Below, piece after piece: positions 24,283 to 34,502 of a stretch of 64,000 nt of DNA. This DNA is from Pseudomonadota bacterium. Lineage in GTDB: Bacteria > Pseudomonadota > Alphaproteobacteria > Rhizobiales > Aestuariivirgaceae. Below the pieces are notes generated by a model that had not been told where the DNA came from, did no database searches, and saw only the letters and a list, made by a program, of their open reading frames with translations. Every line of letters begins with the position of its first letter. Positions within the stretch are counted from its first letter, which is position 1. The stretch covers positions 1 through 64,000 of the forward strand of contig JAIUNJ010000001.1 of NCBI GenBank assembly GCA_020161855.1, given 5' to 3'. The position numbers and the translations under genes are program-made.

Positions 24283-25371
24283 ATGCTGGTCCTCGCCCTC
24301 GATACCTGTTTTTCGGCCTGTTCCGCTGCGGTTTATGACGCGGGTCAGGCGCGGCTTCTGGCCAGCCGCTTTGCCGTCATGGAGCGCGGCCATGCCGAGG
24401 CCATCGCACCCATGGTCGACGCCTGCCTGGCAGAAGCGGGCATTGCGCCTGCGGCCCTGTCGCGCATCGCCGTCACCCGCGGCCCCGGCACCTTCACCGG
24501 CCTGCGCATCGGCCTGTCGCTGGCCCAGGGCATGGGGCTGGCGCTCAACTGCGAGACTCTGGGGCTCAACAGCCTGGCCGCCACGGCCGCACCGCTTCTG
24601 GAAAGCCATGACCGCATCCTCGTGCTGCATCAGGCCGGGGCCACGGGCCGCTTCTATGCCGGCATCATCGACCACGGCCTGGACGATGCCGCCATCCGCT
24701 TTGCCACGCCGGAGGATTGCCGCGCCATGGCCTCCTTGGGCCTGCCGCTGATCGGGACGGGTGTTGCCGCCTTTCCGGAATTCGCGGCCCAACACATCGC
24801 GGGCCATGATCTTCCCAGGGCGGCAGATTTCGTGCGGCTGGCGGCGCGCCTGCCATCACCGGCCCAACCACCACAGCCGCTTTACCTGCGCGAGCCCGAT
24901 GCCAAGCCATCGGCCAGCGCCCTGCCGCCGCTCACGGTCCGGCCCGCGCAGCCGGACGACATGGCGAGTCTCGCCAGACTGCACGGCATCTGCTTCGCCC
25001 ATGGCTGGACGGAAGCCAGCCTCGCATCGGCGCTTTCGCTGCCCGGAGCCGGTGCGCTGGTCATTGCCCTCGATGGCGGCATCCGCGCCTTCGTGCAGTA
25101 TCAGGTGGTTGCCGGGGAAGCCGAGATCAACACCATCTGCAGCGAGCCGCGCTGGCGCAACCGCGGGCTGGCCTCGCGCCTGATCACGGCGCTTCTCGAT
25201 ATCCTCCGTGCACAGAATGTTTCCCGCCTTCACCTTGAAGTAGCCGCCGACAACACGCAGGCCAAGAGCCTCTATGAGCGCCATGGCTTCTCCGTCACCG
25301 GCAGGCGCAAGGGCTATTATGCGCGCAAGACGGGGGCCGTCGACGCCCTCCTGATGATGCGCGTGCCATGA
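24283..25371 (+). CDS. TsaB-RimI fusion: t6A dimerisation subunit joined to ribosomal protein S18 N-acetyltransferase
   Basis: Residues 1-205 match TsaB, with LVLALDTCFSACSAAVYD at the start and VTRGPGTFTGLRIGLSLAQG at about 64-84. Residues 217-362 are a GNAT domain with the acetyl-CoA loop RWRNRGLASRL at 290-300, AADNTQAKSLYERHGF at 321-336 and a Tyr at 331 where RimI has its catalytic acid/base. TsaB supports TsaD in making t6A37 in ANN-decoding tRNAs; RimI acetylates the N-terminus of protein S18. In most genomes these are adjacent separate genes, so a single 362-residue chain is a fusion. The ATG is not preceded by a clear Shine-Dalgarno sequence. plsC follows after about 10 bases. Confidence 0.9.
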   Translation: MLVLALDTCFSACSAAVYDAGQARLLASRFAVMERGHAEAIAPMVDACLAEAGIAPAALSRIAVTRGPGTFTGLRIGLSLAQGMGLALNCETLGLNSLAATAAPLLESHDRILVLHQAGATGRFYAGIIDHGLDDAAIRFATPEDCRAMASLGLPLIGTGVAAFPEFAAQHIAGHDLPRAADFVRLAARLPSPAQPPQPLYLREPDAKPSASALPPLTVRPAQPDDMASLARLHGICFAHGWTEASLASALSLPGAGALVIALDGGIRAFVQYQVVAGEAEINTICSEPRWRNRGLASRLITALLDILRAQNVSRLHLEVAADNTQAKSLYERHGFSVTGRRKGYYARKTGAVDALLMMRVP

Positions 25372-25381
25372 GGCAGGCGTC

Positions 25382-26146
25382 ATGAGGCGGCTGCGCGCGG
25401 CCCTGCTCCTGTGCGGCTTTGCCCTCTTCACCCTGCCGCTGATGCCGCTGCAGTTCCTGCTGCTGCGGCTCTGGCCCGGTGCCGCAGCCCGCTTTCCGCA
25501 CTGGTATCACCGGCAACTCTGCCGCTGGCTCAGGTTTCAGGTACATGCCAAAGGCCCCGTGCCGCAGCATGGGCCTGCCCTCATCGCCAGCAATCATGTG
25601 TCGTGGATCGACATCATCGCCCTCAGTGCCGTGCTGCCCTGTTCGTTCATTGCCAAGCGCGAGGTGGCGGGCTGGCCCCTTTTCGGCGCTCTGGCAAAGC
25701 TGCAACGCACCGTCTTCGTCGACCGCGACAGGCGCGGCGGCACAGGCCAGTCCCGCGACGAGATTGCCGGGCGCCTCAGGCAGGGCGACATTCTGGTGCT
25801 CTTCCCGGAAGGCACTTCGCACACGGGCCAGCGCGTGCTGCCCTTCCGCTCCTCCTATTTCGGCGCCGCAGACGATCCGGCCATTCCGGTGATCCCGGTC
25901 GCCATGGCCTATCGCGGGCTGCGCGGCCTGCCCATGAGCCGGCGCGAGCGGCCCTTCTATGCCTGGTATGGCGGCATGGATCTCGCGCCCCATCTCTGGC
26001 AGGCCCTGCAGGACGGTCCGCTCGTCATCGACGTCATCTTCCACGACGCCCTGCACAGCGACAGCCGTCATGGCCGCAAGGCCCTGTCTGCCGCGGCAGA
26101 GGCAAGCGTGCGGCACAGCCTCGCCGCGGCGCTTCACGGACGCTGA
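25382..26146 (+). CDS. plsC: 1-acyl-sn-glycerol-3-phosphate acyltransferase
   Basis: The 254-residue protein has the acyltransferase motifs in order: NHVSWIDIIAL (H-x4-D catalytic pair) at about 64-74, a GWPLFGALAKL strand and the FVDRDRR block, and FPEGTSHTGQ (substrate phosphate binding) near 141-150. An N-terminal hydrophobic helix (LLLCGFALFTLPLMPLQFLLLRL) anchors it to the membrane. It acylates lysophosphatidic acid to phosphatidic acid, an early step of phospholipid synthesis. It is in the same direction as, and closely packed between, tsaB-rimI and miaB, so it probably belongs to one transcript. Confidence 0.9.
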   Translation: MRRLRAALLLCGFALFTLPLMPLQFLLLRLWPGAAARFPHWYHRQLCRWLRFQVHAKGPVPQHGPALIASNHVSWIDIIALSAVLPCSFIAKREVAGWPLFGALAKLQRTVFVDRDRRGGTGQSRDEIAGRLRQGDILVLFPEGTSHTGQRVLPFRSSYFGAADDPAIPVIPVAMAYRGLRGLPMSRRERPFYAWYGGMDLAPHLWQALQDGPLVIDVIFHDALHSDSRHGRKALSAAAEASVRHSLAAALHGR

Positions 26147-26167
26147 AAAACGGGCTATCGAGCCCCC

Positions 26168-27570
<1,403 letters not shown>

Positions 27571-27574
<4 letters not shown>

Positions 27575-28581
27575 GCCAGACTGCTAGTGCACTTCAGCCG
27601 CACCGCCCTGCACACGCCTCCGCCGACGACAAGACTTACACCCTCGCATTCGAAGACAATCGTCTCCTGCCGCTGTTGTTTGGCGAGCATGACGAACATC
27701 TCGCCATCATCGAACACCGGCTGGGTGTGGCCGTCACGCCGCGTGGCAACCGCGTGTCGATCCGCGGGCCCGAGGAGGCCGTTGAGACGGCCCGCGCCGC
27801 CCTGCTCGCGCTCTACAGCCGCGCCGGGCGTGGCCTCGACATCACCCGCGGGGAGGTCGATGGCGCCATCCGCATGGTCAAGGCCCAGCACACCCAGGAC
27901 CCGTCGGAAGGGGCCGTGCGAACCCGCCGCAAGGCGGTGGTGGCGCGCACCCCGACGCAGAAAACCTATATCGAGGCGATCCGCCATCACGAGCTGGTTT
28001 TCGGCATCGGTCCTGCCGGCACCGGCAAGACCTATCTCGCCGTGGCCTGCGCTGCCGAAGCCCTGATGAACGGCGAGGTGGACCGGATCGTCCTGTCACG
28101 CCCGGCCGTGGAAGCGGGCGAGCGCCTGGGCTTTCTCCCCGGCGACATGAAGGAGAAGGTCGATCCCTATCTGCGCCCGCTCTATGACGCGCTCTACGAC
28201 ATGATGCCGGCGAGCCTCGTCACCAAGGGCATTGCCGAAAACCAGATCGAGATTGCACCGCTCGCCTTCATGCGCGGCCGCACGCTGTCGTCTGCCTTCG
28301 TCATTCTCGACGAAGCGCAGAACACCACGCCGCAGCAGATGAAGATGTTCCTCACCCGCCTGGGCGAGGGCAGCCGCATGGTGGTAACCGGTGACCCCAC
28401 CCAGGTCGACCTGCCCAACAACCAGCAGTCGGGCCTTGCCGACGCACTGACCGTTCTCAAGTCGGTCAAGGGCGTCTCGCAGGTTCACTTCAAGCAGGCC
28501 GACATCGTCCGCCATCAGCTCGTGGGCCGCATCGTCGGTGCCTATGAGAGCGCTGCAAAGAAGACCCGCAGCACGAAATGA
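27571..28581 (+). CDS. PhoH-family ATPase
   Basis: The start is a TTG that overlaps the miaB stop (TTGA), giving 336 residues. A KH-like region occupies about residues 50-95, followed by the P-loop [13 protein letters not shown] at about 147-159 and Walker [11 protein letters not shown] near 245-254, with the [10 protein letters not shown] sensor motif near 275. PhoH proteins are ATPases linked to RNA metabolism; their exact substrate is unsettled. It is followed by ybeY with a four-base overlap, and that pairing, conserved in many bacteria, suggests a joint role in ribosome or RNA quality control. Confidence 0.93.
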
Positions 28582-29033
28582 ACCTCGACATCGAGATCGA
28601 GCATGAAGGCTGGCAAGCCATTGCCGGCCTTGAGGAGCTTGCCCGCCGTGCCGCGGCGGCCGTCCTGGTAGATGACGCCCGGGCGGTGACCCTGCTGTTT
28701 TCCGATGACAGCGAGATCCGCGTGCTCAACCGCGAATGGCGCGGCCAGGACAAGCCCACCAACGTGCTCTCCTTCCCGAGTGCGGCTGACATGGCGCTGC
28801 CCGCGGGCGAGGCGCCGCCGCTCGGCGACATCATCCTCGCCTATGAGACGGTGGCGCGGGAAGCTGCGGAACAGAACAAGACCTTCGCCGATCACACGGC
28901 CCACCTGATCGTGCATGGCATCCTGCATCTTTTGGGCTATGATCACATGGAAGACACCGAGGCCGAGGAGATGGAGGCCAGAGAGCGCACCATCCTCGCC
29001 ACGCTCGGCATCACAGACCCTTACGCAACATGA
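28578..29033 (+). CDS. ybeY: Endoribonuclease YbeY, rRNA maturation factor
   Basis: The 151-residue protein carries the family zinc motif HLIVHGILHLLGYDH (H-x3-H-x5-H) at about residues 110-124, plus the strand NVLSFPSA and the GEAPPLGDIILAYETV segment. YbeY is a single-strand-specific endoribonuclease that takes part in 16S rRNA 3'-end maturation and late 70S quality control. Start and stop both overlap neighbouring genes by four bases (phoH before, the CorC-like gene after), so it is translated as part of a polycistron. The length is normal. Confidence 0.96.
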   Translation: MNLDIEIEHEGWQAIAGLEELARRAAAAVLVDDARAVTLLFSDDSEIRVLNREWRGQDKPTNVLSFPSAADMALPAGEAPPLGDIILAYETVAREAAEQNKTFADHTAHLIVHGILHLLGYDHMEDTEAEEMEARERTILATLGITDPYAT

Positions 29034-30007
29034 GTAGTGAAAAACCTTTCGAATCCCGCCCCGGCATCCTGCAGAAGCTGCGACGCCGTTTTCTGAAAAC
29101 CAGCGATCTCCGCGAGAGCCTGGAAACCGTCATCGAGAGCCATGCCCAGGACACGGGCGAGGCGGCCATGGCGGACGATGCCCGCTCCATGCTGGGCAAT
29201 CTTCTCGCCTTCTCGAAGCTGCGCGTCGATGACCTGATGGTGCCGCGCGCCGATATCACGGCTCTCGACGAGACGATGACGCTGCGCGAACTGCTCGACG
29301 TCTTCACCGATGCCAACCATTCGCGCATCCCGATCTTCCGTGAGACGCTCGACGATGTCACGGGCATGATCCACGTGAAGGACTTCCTCGGCTGGATGAG
29401 CAAGGAAGGCAGGGATGGCCGGTCGCGCAAGGAGAAGGGCAAGGTCTCGGGCCTGACGCTCACCGCCGACGAGCTGACGGCTACCATCAAGAGCCTCGGC
29501 AGCCTGCAGCGCAACGTGCTCTATGTGCCGCCTTCCATGCCTGCCTCCGATCTTCTGGTGAAGATGAAGACCAAGCATGTGCATCTTGCCATCGTGGTCG
29601 ATGAATATGGTGGCACCGATGGCCTGGTCTCCTTCGAGGATCTCGTGGAAGCCATCGTCGGCGACATCGCCGACGAGCATGATGCCGATGACGAGGCGGA
29701 ACTGATCCGCAAGCAGGAAGACAACGTCTATGTCGCCGATGCCCGCATCAGCATCTCGACGCTGGACCAGATGTTCAGTGTCGATCTCCTGCCCGATGAC
29801 AAGGAAGACGAGGCCGACACGCTGGGCGGCCTGATCTTCGAGATGGACGGGCGCGTGCCTTCACGCGGCGAATTGATCAAGCACGCCTCGGGCCTGGAAT
29901 TCGAGATCATGGAACGGGATCCGCGCCGGGTGAAGAAGGTGCGCATCCATGTGAAGCCGCCGGAAGCCCCGGCGGAAGAGATCAAGGCACCGGCCGAGTC
30001 ACAGTAA
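29030..30007 (+). CDS. CBS-domain CorC/HlyC-family protein
   Basis: The 325-residue protein lacks the N-terminal DUF21 membrane domain of larger relatives. It has two CBS repeats over about residues 65-205 (VDDLMVPRADITALDETMTL, then VPPSMPASDLLVKMKTKHVHLAIVVDEYGGTDGLVSFEDLVEAIVGDI) and a CorC_HlyC domain after about 230. CBS pairs bind adenosyl compounds; CorC-type proteins are associated with Mg2+/Co2+ efflux. It closes the miaB-phoH-ybeY cluster; apolipoprotein N-acyltransferase, often next in line, is absent here. Its last nine bases overlap the 3' end of the convergent adenosine kinase gene. Confidence 0.9.
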   Translation: MSSEKPFESRPGILQKLRRRFLKTSDLRESLETVIESHAQDTGEAAMADDARSMLGNLLAFSKLRVDDLMVPRADITALDETMTLRELLDVFTDANHSRIPIFRETLDDVTGMIHVKDFLGWMSKEGRDGRSRKEKGKVSGLTLTADELTATIKSLGSLQRNVLYVPPSMPASDLLVKMKTKHVHLAIVVDEYGGTDGLVSFEDLVEAIVGDIADEHDADDEAELIRKQEDNVYVADARISISTLDQMFSVDLLPDDKEDEADTLGGLIFEMDGRVPSRGELIKHASGLEFEIMERDPRRVKKVRIHVKPPEAPAEEIKAPAESQ

Positions 30008-30994
30008 TCCGGCAGCCTTGGCGTGAACCGCGAGGTTCACTTCGGGGCGCGCGCCGATATGCGAGATCACTTCGGCGGCGGCGAGGCTTCCCAGCTGGGC
30101 GCAGCGGGCGAGCGGCATCTCGCGGGTGAAGCCGAAGAGGAAGCCTGCGGCATAGAGATCGCCGGCACCGGTCACATCGACGACCTGCGTCACCGGATGG
30201 GCGGGCACTTCCACCGTATCGGGTCCGCGCACGATGACGCTGCCTTTTTCAGAGCGGGTCAGAACGGCCACCGGGCAATCACGGCGGATCGCCTGCATGG
30301 CACCGTCGAAATTCTGCGTCTGGTAGAGCGACTTGATCTCGGTCTCGTTGGCGAAGACGATGTCGATGCGGTTGCGGATGAGATCGAGGAAGTCATCGCG
30401 ATGGCGCTCGACGCAGAAGGAATCGGAGAGCGTGATGGAGGTCAGGCGCCTGGCGCCGCGGGCGATGGTGGCGGCCGCACGGAACGCTTCCTTCGCCTCG
30501 GGCCGGTCGTAGAGATAGCCCTCCATGTAGGTGACGCGGGCGGCCTTCACGACCTTCTCGTCGATGTCGGCGGTTGTCAGGTTCACGCAGGCGCCGAGAT
30601 AGGTGTTCATGGTGCGCTCGCTGTCGGGCGTCACCAGGATGAAGGAACGCGCCGTGGCCGGGCCGTCGCCAGCCGCCGGCGTTGCAAAATGCACGCCCTG
30701 GGCTTTCATGTCGTGGCGGTAGATTTCGCCGAGCTGGTCCTGTTTCACCTTGCCGAAATAGGCGGCCCTTCCGCCGAAGGAGGCGACACCTGCCGCCGTG
30801 TTCCCGGCTGAACCGCCGGAGACCTCGCGGGCCGGGCCCATGTGGGCATAGAGTTCTTCGGCGCGCGCCTCATCGATCAGGTTCATGGAGCCCTTGACCA
30901 GCTTCTCCCGCGCGATGAACTGCTCATCGACCCGCGCCAGCACGTCCACAATGGCATTGCCGATGGTCAAAACGTCGAAATCAGTCTCTTGCAT
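29999..30994 (-). CDS. PfkB-family adenosine kinase
   Basis: The 331-residue sugar kinase starts MQETDFDVLTIGNAIVDVLARV and has GGSAGNTAAGVASFGG (first PfkB signature) near 59-74 and VVDVTGAGDLYAAGFLFGF (second signature, with the catalytic Asp in GAGD) near 285-303. These are the usual features of the adenosine kinase branch in alphaproteobacteria, which phosphorylates adenosine to AMP for purine salvage. Ribokinase-like activity on another nucleoside cannot be excluded by sequence. It is transcribed toward the CorC-like gene and diverges from the EI24 gene. Confidence 0.85.
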   Translation of the reverse strand: MQETDFDVLTIGNAIVDVLARVDEQFIAREKLVKGSMNLIDEARAEELYAHMGPAREVSGGSAGNTAAGVASFGGRAAYFGKVKQDQLGEIYRHDMKAQGVHFATPAAGDGPATARSFILVTPDSERTMNTYLGACVNLTTADIDEKVVKAARVTYMEGYLYDRPEAKEAFRAAATIARGARRLTSITLSDSFCVERHRDDFLDLIRNRIDIVFANETEIKSLYQTQNFDGAMQAIRRDCPVAVLTRSEKGSVIVRGPDTVEVPAHPVTQVVDVTGAGDLYAAGFLFGFTREMPLARCAQLGSLAAAEVISHIGARPEVNLAVHAKAAGLL

Positions 30995-31089
30995 CTGGGC
31001 TCCGTCCGAAGGTTTTGAAAGCAGGCTGCTTGTTCCGGGGTAGCGGAGGCCGCTTGCAGAAACAAGCGCCAGACATTACCTCCTGCGCC

Positions 31090-31752
31090 ATGTTCAGTGC
31101 CGCCACCAAAGCCCTCTCCGACCTGCTCTCGCCCGCCTTTCGCAGCGTGCTGTTCAAGGCCATCGGCCTGACGCTGGCGCTGTTCATCACGCTCTTCGTG
31201 GCGCTGCAGGGCATTTTCTGGTTCCTGGCCCTGGTGCCCTGGCCCTGGCTGGAGACGCTGCTGGCGATCGGCGCCGGGCTCGGCCTGCTGGTCGCCTTCT
31301 TCTTTCTCATGGCGCCGGTGACAGCGATCTTCGCGGGCCTCTTCCTCGACAGCGTCGCCGACAAGGTGGAGGAACGGCACTACCCCCGCGACCAGCGCGG
31401 CACGCCGCTGCCCACGGGCAAGGCCATCAAGGTCGCGCTGCAGTTCGGCCTTCTGGTGCTGACCGTCAACATCCTCGCGCTCCCCATGGTGTTCACCGGT
31501 TTCGGTGCCGTCGTTCTCCTCATCATCAACGCCTACCTGATTAGCCGCGAATATTTCGAGATGGTGGCGATGCGCTTCATGGCCGTCGACGAGGCCAAAC
31601 AGCTGCGCAAGGACAATGGCGTCCAGGTGTTCTTTGCCGGATTCCTGCCGGCCCTCATGGCCATCGTGCCGATCCTCAATCTCACGGTGCCGCTGTTCTC
31701 CACCTCCTACTTCACCCACATCTTCAAGCAGGTGCAGCGCGCCACGCGCTGA
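31090..31752 (+). CDS. EI24/CysZ-like integral membrane protein
   Basis: I chose the ATG at 31090 (220 residues, MFSAATK) since the 25 residues upstream are polar and not conserved-looking. The protein has about four to six hydrophobic helices (TLALFITLFVALQGIFWFL, LLAIGAGLGLLVAFFFLMAPV, LLVLTVNILALPMVFTGFGAVVLLIINAYLI, FFAGFLPALMAIVPILNL). The NAYLISREYFEMVAMRF segment, with an R-E-Y-F motif, is typical of the EI24/CysZ family, whose better-known member imports sulfate. Function here is inferred only. There is no purine-rich ribosome site in front, so the start is moderately sure. Confidence 0.78.
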   Translation: MFSAATKALSDLLSPAFRSVLFKAIGLTLALFITLFVALQGIFWFLALVPWPWLETLLAIGAGLGLLVAFFFLMAPVTAIFAGLFLDSVADKVEERHYPRDQRGTPLPTGKAIKVALQFGLLVLTVNILALPMVFTGFGAVVLLIINAYLISREYFEMVAMRFMAVDEAKQLRKDNGVQVFFAGFLPALMAIVPILNLTVPLFSTSYFTHIFKQVQRATR

Positions 31753-31771
31753 GCTCCGGAACAACAGGCAG

Positions 31772-32434
31772 CTACGGCGCGCTGCTCTTCGGTTCGAAGG
31801 GGCAGAGATCGGCGACCAGGCAGTGCCAGCATTCGGGCTTGCGCGCCTTGCAGACATAGCGCCCGTGCAGGATGAGCCAGTGATGGGCGTGGCGCAGATA
31901 GGCGGGCGGTACCACCTTGAGAAGCTTCTGTTCCACTTCCAGCGGCGTCTTCCCCGGCGCCAGCCCGAGCCTGTTGCCCAGGCGGAAGAGATGCGTGTCG
32001 ACGGCAATGGTATGCTCGCCGAAGATCACATTCAGCACCACATTGGCGGTCTTGCGGCCAACGCCCGGCAGCGCCTCGAGTGCCTCCCGGTCATGGGGCA
32101 CCTGCGAATGATGCTGTTCGATCAGTTGCCGGGAAAGGGCGATGACGTTCTTGGCCTTGCCGCGATAAAGCCCGATGGTCTTGATGTAGCCGGCGAGCCT
32201 CTCCTCGCCCAGTGCGGCCATTTTCTCCGGCGTATCGGCCACCTGGAAGAGTGGCCCCGTCGCCCGGTTCACACCTTCGTCGGTGGCCTGCGCCGAGAGC
32301 ACCACGGCCACCAGGAACGTGAAGGCATTGACCGAATGCAGCTCGCCCCGGGGTTCGGGATTGGCGGCCCGGAAACGCCGGAACATGGCCTCGATCACAT
32401 CGGGCTTGAGACGGGCGGGTTTCCTGGCGGGCAT
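31772..32434 (-). CDS. nth: Endonuclease III
   Basis: The 220-residue enzyme (start chosen at 32434, MPARKPARLK) has the helix-hairpin-helix with catalytic Lys, LPGVGRKTANVVL, at about 120-132 and the catalytic Asp in VDTHLFRL just after. A C-terminal [4Fe-4S] cluster is specified by C-x6-C-x2-C-x5-C (CKARKPECWHCLVADLC). The enzyme removes oxidised pyrimidines from DNA and cleaves the strand by beta-elimination. The upstream extension (about 31 residues) is rich in Arg and not family-like. It is oriented toward the EI24 gene and diverges from the DUF2244 gene. Confidence 0.95.
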   Translation of the reverse strand: MPARKPARLKPDVIEAMFRRFRAANPEPRGELHSVNAFTFLVAVVLSAQATDEGVNRATGPLFQVADTPEKMAALGEERLAGYIKTIGLYRGKAKNVIALSRQLIEQHHSQVPHDREALEALPGVGRKTANVVLNVIFGEHTIAVDTHLFRLGNRLGLAPGKTPLEVEQKLLKVVPPAYLRHAHHWLILHGRYVCKARKPECWHCLVADLCPFEPKSSAP

Positions 32435-32485
32435 GCAGCACTCTGTCGCTCTACGGGCCGCCTGTCTTTCGCGTAGTTTCCCGGC

Positions 32486-32941
32486 ATGAGCAACCGGCAA
32501 AACTGGTCGATCACGCTGACGCCGCACCGGGCGCTCAGCCGCTCAGGCTTCATCGCCGTCATGGCGGTCATTGCCGCCTTCAATTTCGTGGGCGGCCTGT
32601 TCTTCTATCTGCATGGCGCCTGGCCAGTGTCCGGCTTCATGGGGCTCGACGTGCTCCTCATGTGGCTGGCCTTCAAATGGAACTTCCGCGATGGCCAGCG
32701 CGCCGAGCGCATCATTGCCGAAGATGATCTTCTGCGTCTCGTGCGCATCGATCCCCGGGGCCATGAAACCGAACAGCGCTTCAACCGCCGCTGGGTGCAG
32801 GTCGATCTCGCGGTCGACGAGGAGCGCGAACTCACCGGCAGCCTCAGCCTGCGTTCCCACGGCCAAAACCATCCCATCGCCAGCTTCCTCGGCGCCGAGG
32901 AGCGGCAGTCGCTGGCCAAGGCACTCCGGGCCGCCCTCTAG
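32486..32941 (+). CDS. DUF2244 membrane protein
   Basis: The 151-residue protein opens with NWSITLTPHRALSRSGFIAVMAVIAAFNFVGGLFFYL, then a second hydrophobic helix (WPVSGFMGLDVLLMWLAFKW), and a soluble tail containing WVQVDLAVDEERELTGSLSLRSHGQ and LGAEERQSLAKALRAAL. This combination of two membrane helices followed by a beta-rich tail is characteristic of DUF2244. No role is established for the family. It shares an intergenic region of about 50 bases with nth, its divergent neighbour, which is a common arrangement in the Hyphomicrobiales. Confidence 0.85.
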   Translation: MSNRQNWSITLTPHRALSRSGFIAVMAVIAAFNFVGGLFFYLHGAWPVSGFMGLDVLLMWLAFKWNFRDGQRAERIIAEDDLLRLVRIDPRGHETEQRFNRRWVQVDLAVDEERELTGSLSLRSHGQNHPIASFLGAEERQSLAKALRAAL

Positions 32942-33019
32942 CCTGCGCTACGCGCAAAAAGCGGCCATCCTTACGGTTTTCGGGTGGTTTGCGCCGCCGC
33001 CGCCTCCTAGTTTGCCGTC

Positions 33020-33880
33020 ATGACCGAGACATCCACATCCCAGCTTGAAGATTATGCCCGCGTGCGTGACATGCTGGCCTATCTCACCGAACACTGGCGC
33101 GAGCAGCCCTCACTCGAGGTTCTGGCAGCACGCGCCCACATGACCCCTGATGGCCTGCAGCGCCTGTTCTCGCGCTGGGCCGGATTGACACCCAAGATGT
33201 TCCTGCAGGCCATCACCCTCGACAATGCCCGCACCATGCTCAAGGACTCCGCCAGCATTCTCGACACGGCCCTTGATGTGGGCCTGTCGGGACCGGGGCG
33301 GCTTCATGATCTCTTCGTCACCCATGAGGGCATGTCGCCCGGGCAATGGAAGCTGAAAGGCGAAGGCCTCACCATTTCCTACGGCTTTCATCCCTCGCCC
33401 TTCGGGCTTGCCTTGGTGATGGTGACGGAATTCGGCCTCTGCGGCCTCGGCTTTGCCGACAGCGGCGGCGAGGCCGCGGCCCTCACCGACATGCGCTCAC
33501 GCTGGCCGAATGCTCAGTACAAGGAGGATTCAGCCCTCACAGCGCCTTATGCAGCGCAGATCTTTGCGGCAGAACGCTGGAAGGCCAATGCGCCGCTGCG
33601 CATCACCTTCATCGGCACGGATTTCGAGATCCGTGTGTGGGAGACGCTTCTGAAAATCCCGCTGGGCAAGGCCACGACCTATGGCGATATCGCCCAGGCC
33701 ATCGGCAAGCCCAAGGCGGCGCGCGCCGTGGGTGCCGCCGTCGGCAAGAACCCGATCAGCTTTGTCGTGCCCTGCCATCGCGTGCTCGGCAAATCCGGCG
33801 ACATGACCGGCTATCACTGGGGCCTCACCCGCAAGCGGGCGATCCTCGGCTGGGAGACGGGGCAGGCTGCGGCCGGCTGA
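33020..33880 (+). CDS. Ada-like HTH / methylated-DNA-[protein]-cysteine S-methyltransferase
   Basis: Residues 10-110 are an AraC-type helix-turn-helix (MLAYLTEHWREQPSLEVLAARAHMTPDGLQRLFSRWAGLTPKMFLQ), and residues 115-285 an O6-methylguanine methyltransferase with the active site VPCHRV at about 247-252 and the Asn-hinge/Arg-finger region AARAVGAAVGKNP. The N-terminal phosphotriester-repair zinc domain of E. coli Ada is absent. The enzyme removes alkyl groups from guanine O6 by suicide transfer to its cysteine; the HTH implies it also regulates genes, presumably including its own. It is convergent with gpmA (adjacent stop codons, one base apart). Confidence 0.9.
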   Translation: MTETSTSQLEDYARVRDMLAYLTEHWREQPSLEVLAARAHMTPDGLQRLFSRWAGLTPKMFLQAITLDNARTMLKDSASILDTALDVGLSGPGRLHDLFVTHEGMSPGQWKLKGEGLTISYGFHPSPFGLALVMVTEFGLCGLGFADSGGEAAALTDMRSRWPNAQYKEDSALTAPYAAQIFAAERWKANAPLRITFIGTDFEIRVWETLLKIPLGKATTYGDIAQAIGKPKAARAVGAAVGKNPISFVVPCHRVLGKSGDMTGYHWGLTRKRAILGWETGQAAAG

Positions 33881-34501
33881 TCAGGCCGTCAGCACCTCGA
33901 TCGAGGCCGGGAGCGAATTGGCCTTGAGGCGATAGACCACCGGCACACCGGTATCGAGTTCGCGCTTGAGGATGGCTTCCGGCGTCAGGCCCTCGATTGC
34001 CATGATGAGCGAGCGCAGCGAATTGCCGTGGGCGGCCACCAGCACCGACTTGCCCTCCAGCACATGCGGCTGGATCATGTGGACATAGTAAGGCAGCGAG
34101 CGCGCCAGCGTATCCTTCAGGCTTTCGCCGCCCGGCGGCGGCACGTCGAAGGAGCGGCGCCAGACATGCACCTGCTCATCGCCCCATTTCTTGCGGGCGT
34201 CATCCTTGTTGAGGCCGGTCAGGTCGCCATAATGGCGCTCGTTCAGTGCCTGGTCGCGGGTTTCCGGCAGGCCCTTCTGGCCCAGTTCCTCGAGGATCAG
34301 CTGCAGCGTGTTCTGGGCGCGGCTGAGGGCGCTGGTGAAGCACAGGTCAAACTTCAGGCCCTTGGCCTTCAGCCTCTGCCCGGCGGCGCGGGCTTCCGCC
34401 ACGCCCTTCTCGGTCAGCGGCACGTCCTTCCAGCCGGTGAAAAGGTTCTTCAGGTTCCATTCGCTCTGCCCGTGGCGGACGAGCACCAGTGTTCCGCTCA
34501 T
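33881..34501 (-). CDS. gpmA: 2,3-bisphosphoglycerate-dependent phosphoglycerate mutase
   Basis: The 206-residue enzyme has the catalytic phosphohistidine in [20 protein letters not shown] at about 5-24, [13 protein letters not shown] near 83-95 and [12 protein letters not shown] near 155-166, which completes the RHG-type active site. It interconverts 3- and 2-phosphoglycerate in glycolysis. The length is the short alphaproteobacterial form, about 40 residues below the E. coli enzyme. dapB lies directly upstream with one base between, so the two are likely co-transcribed. Confidence 0.95.
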   Translation of the reverse strand: MSGTLVLVRHGQSEWNLKNLFTGWKDVPLTEKGVAEARAAGQRLKAKGLKFDLCFTSALSRAQNTLQLILEELGQKGLPETRDQALNERHYGDLTGLNKDDARKKWGDEQVHVWRRSFDVPPPGGESLKDTLARSLPYYVHMIQPHVLEGKSVLVAAHGNSLRSLIMAIEGLTPEAILKRELDTGVPVVYRLKANSLPASIEVLTA

Positions 34502-34502
34502 G

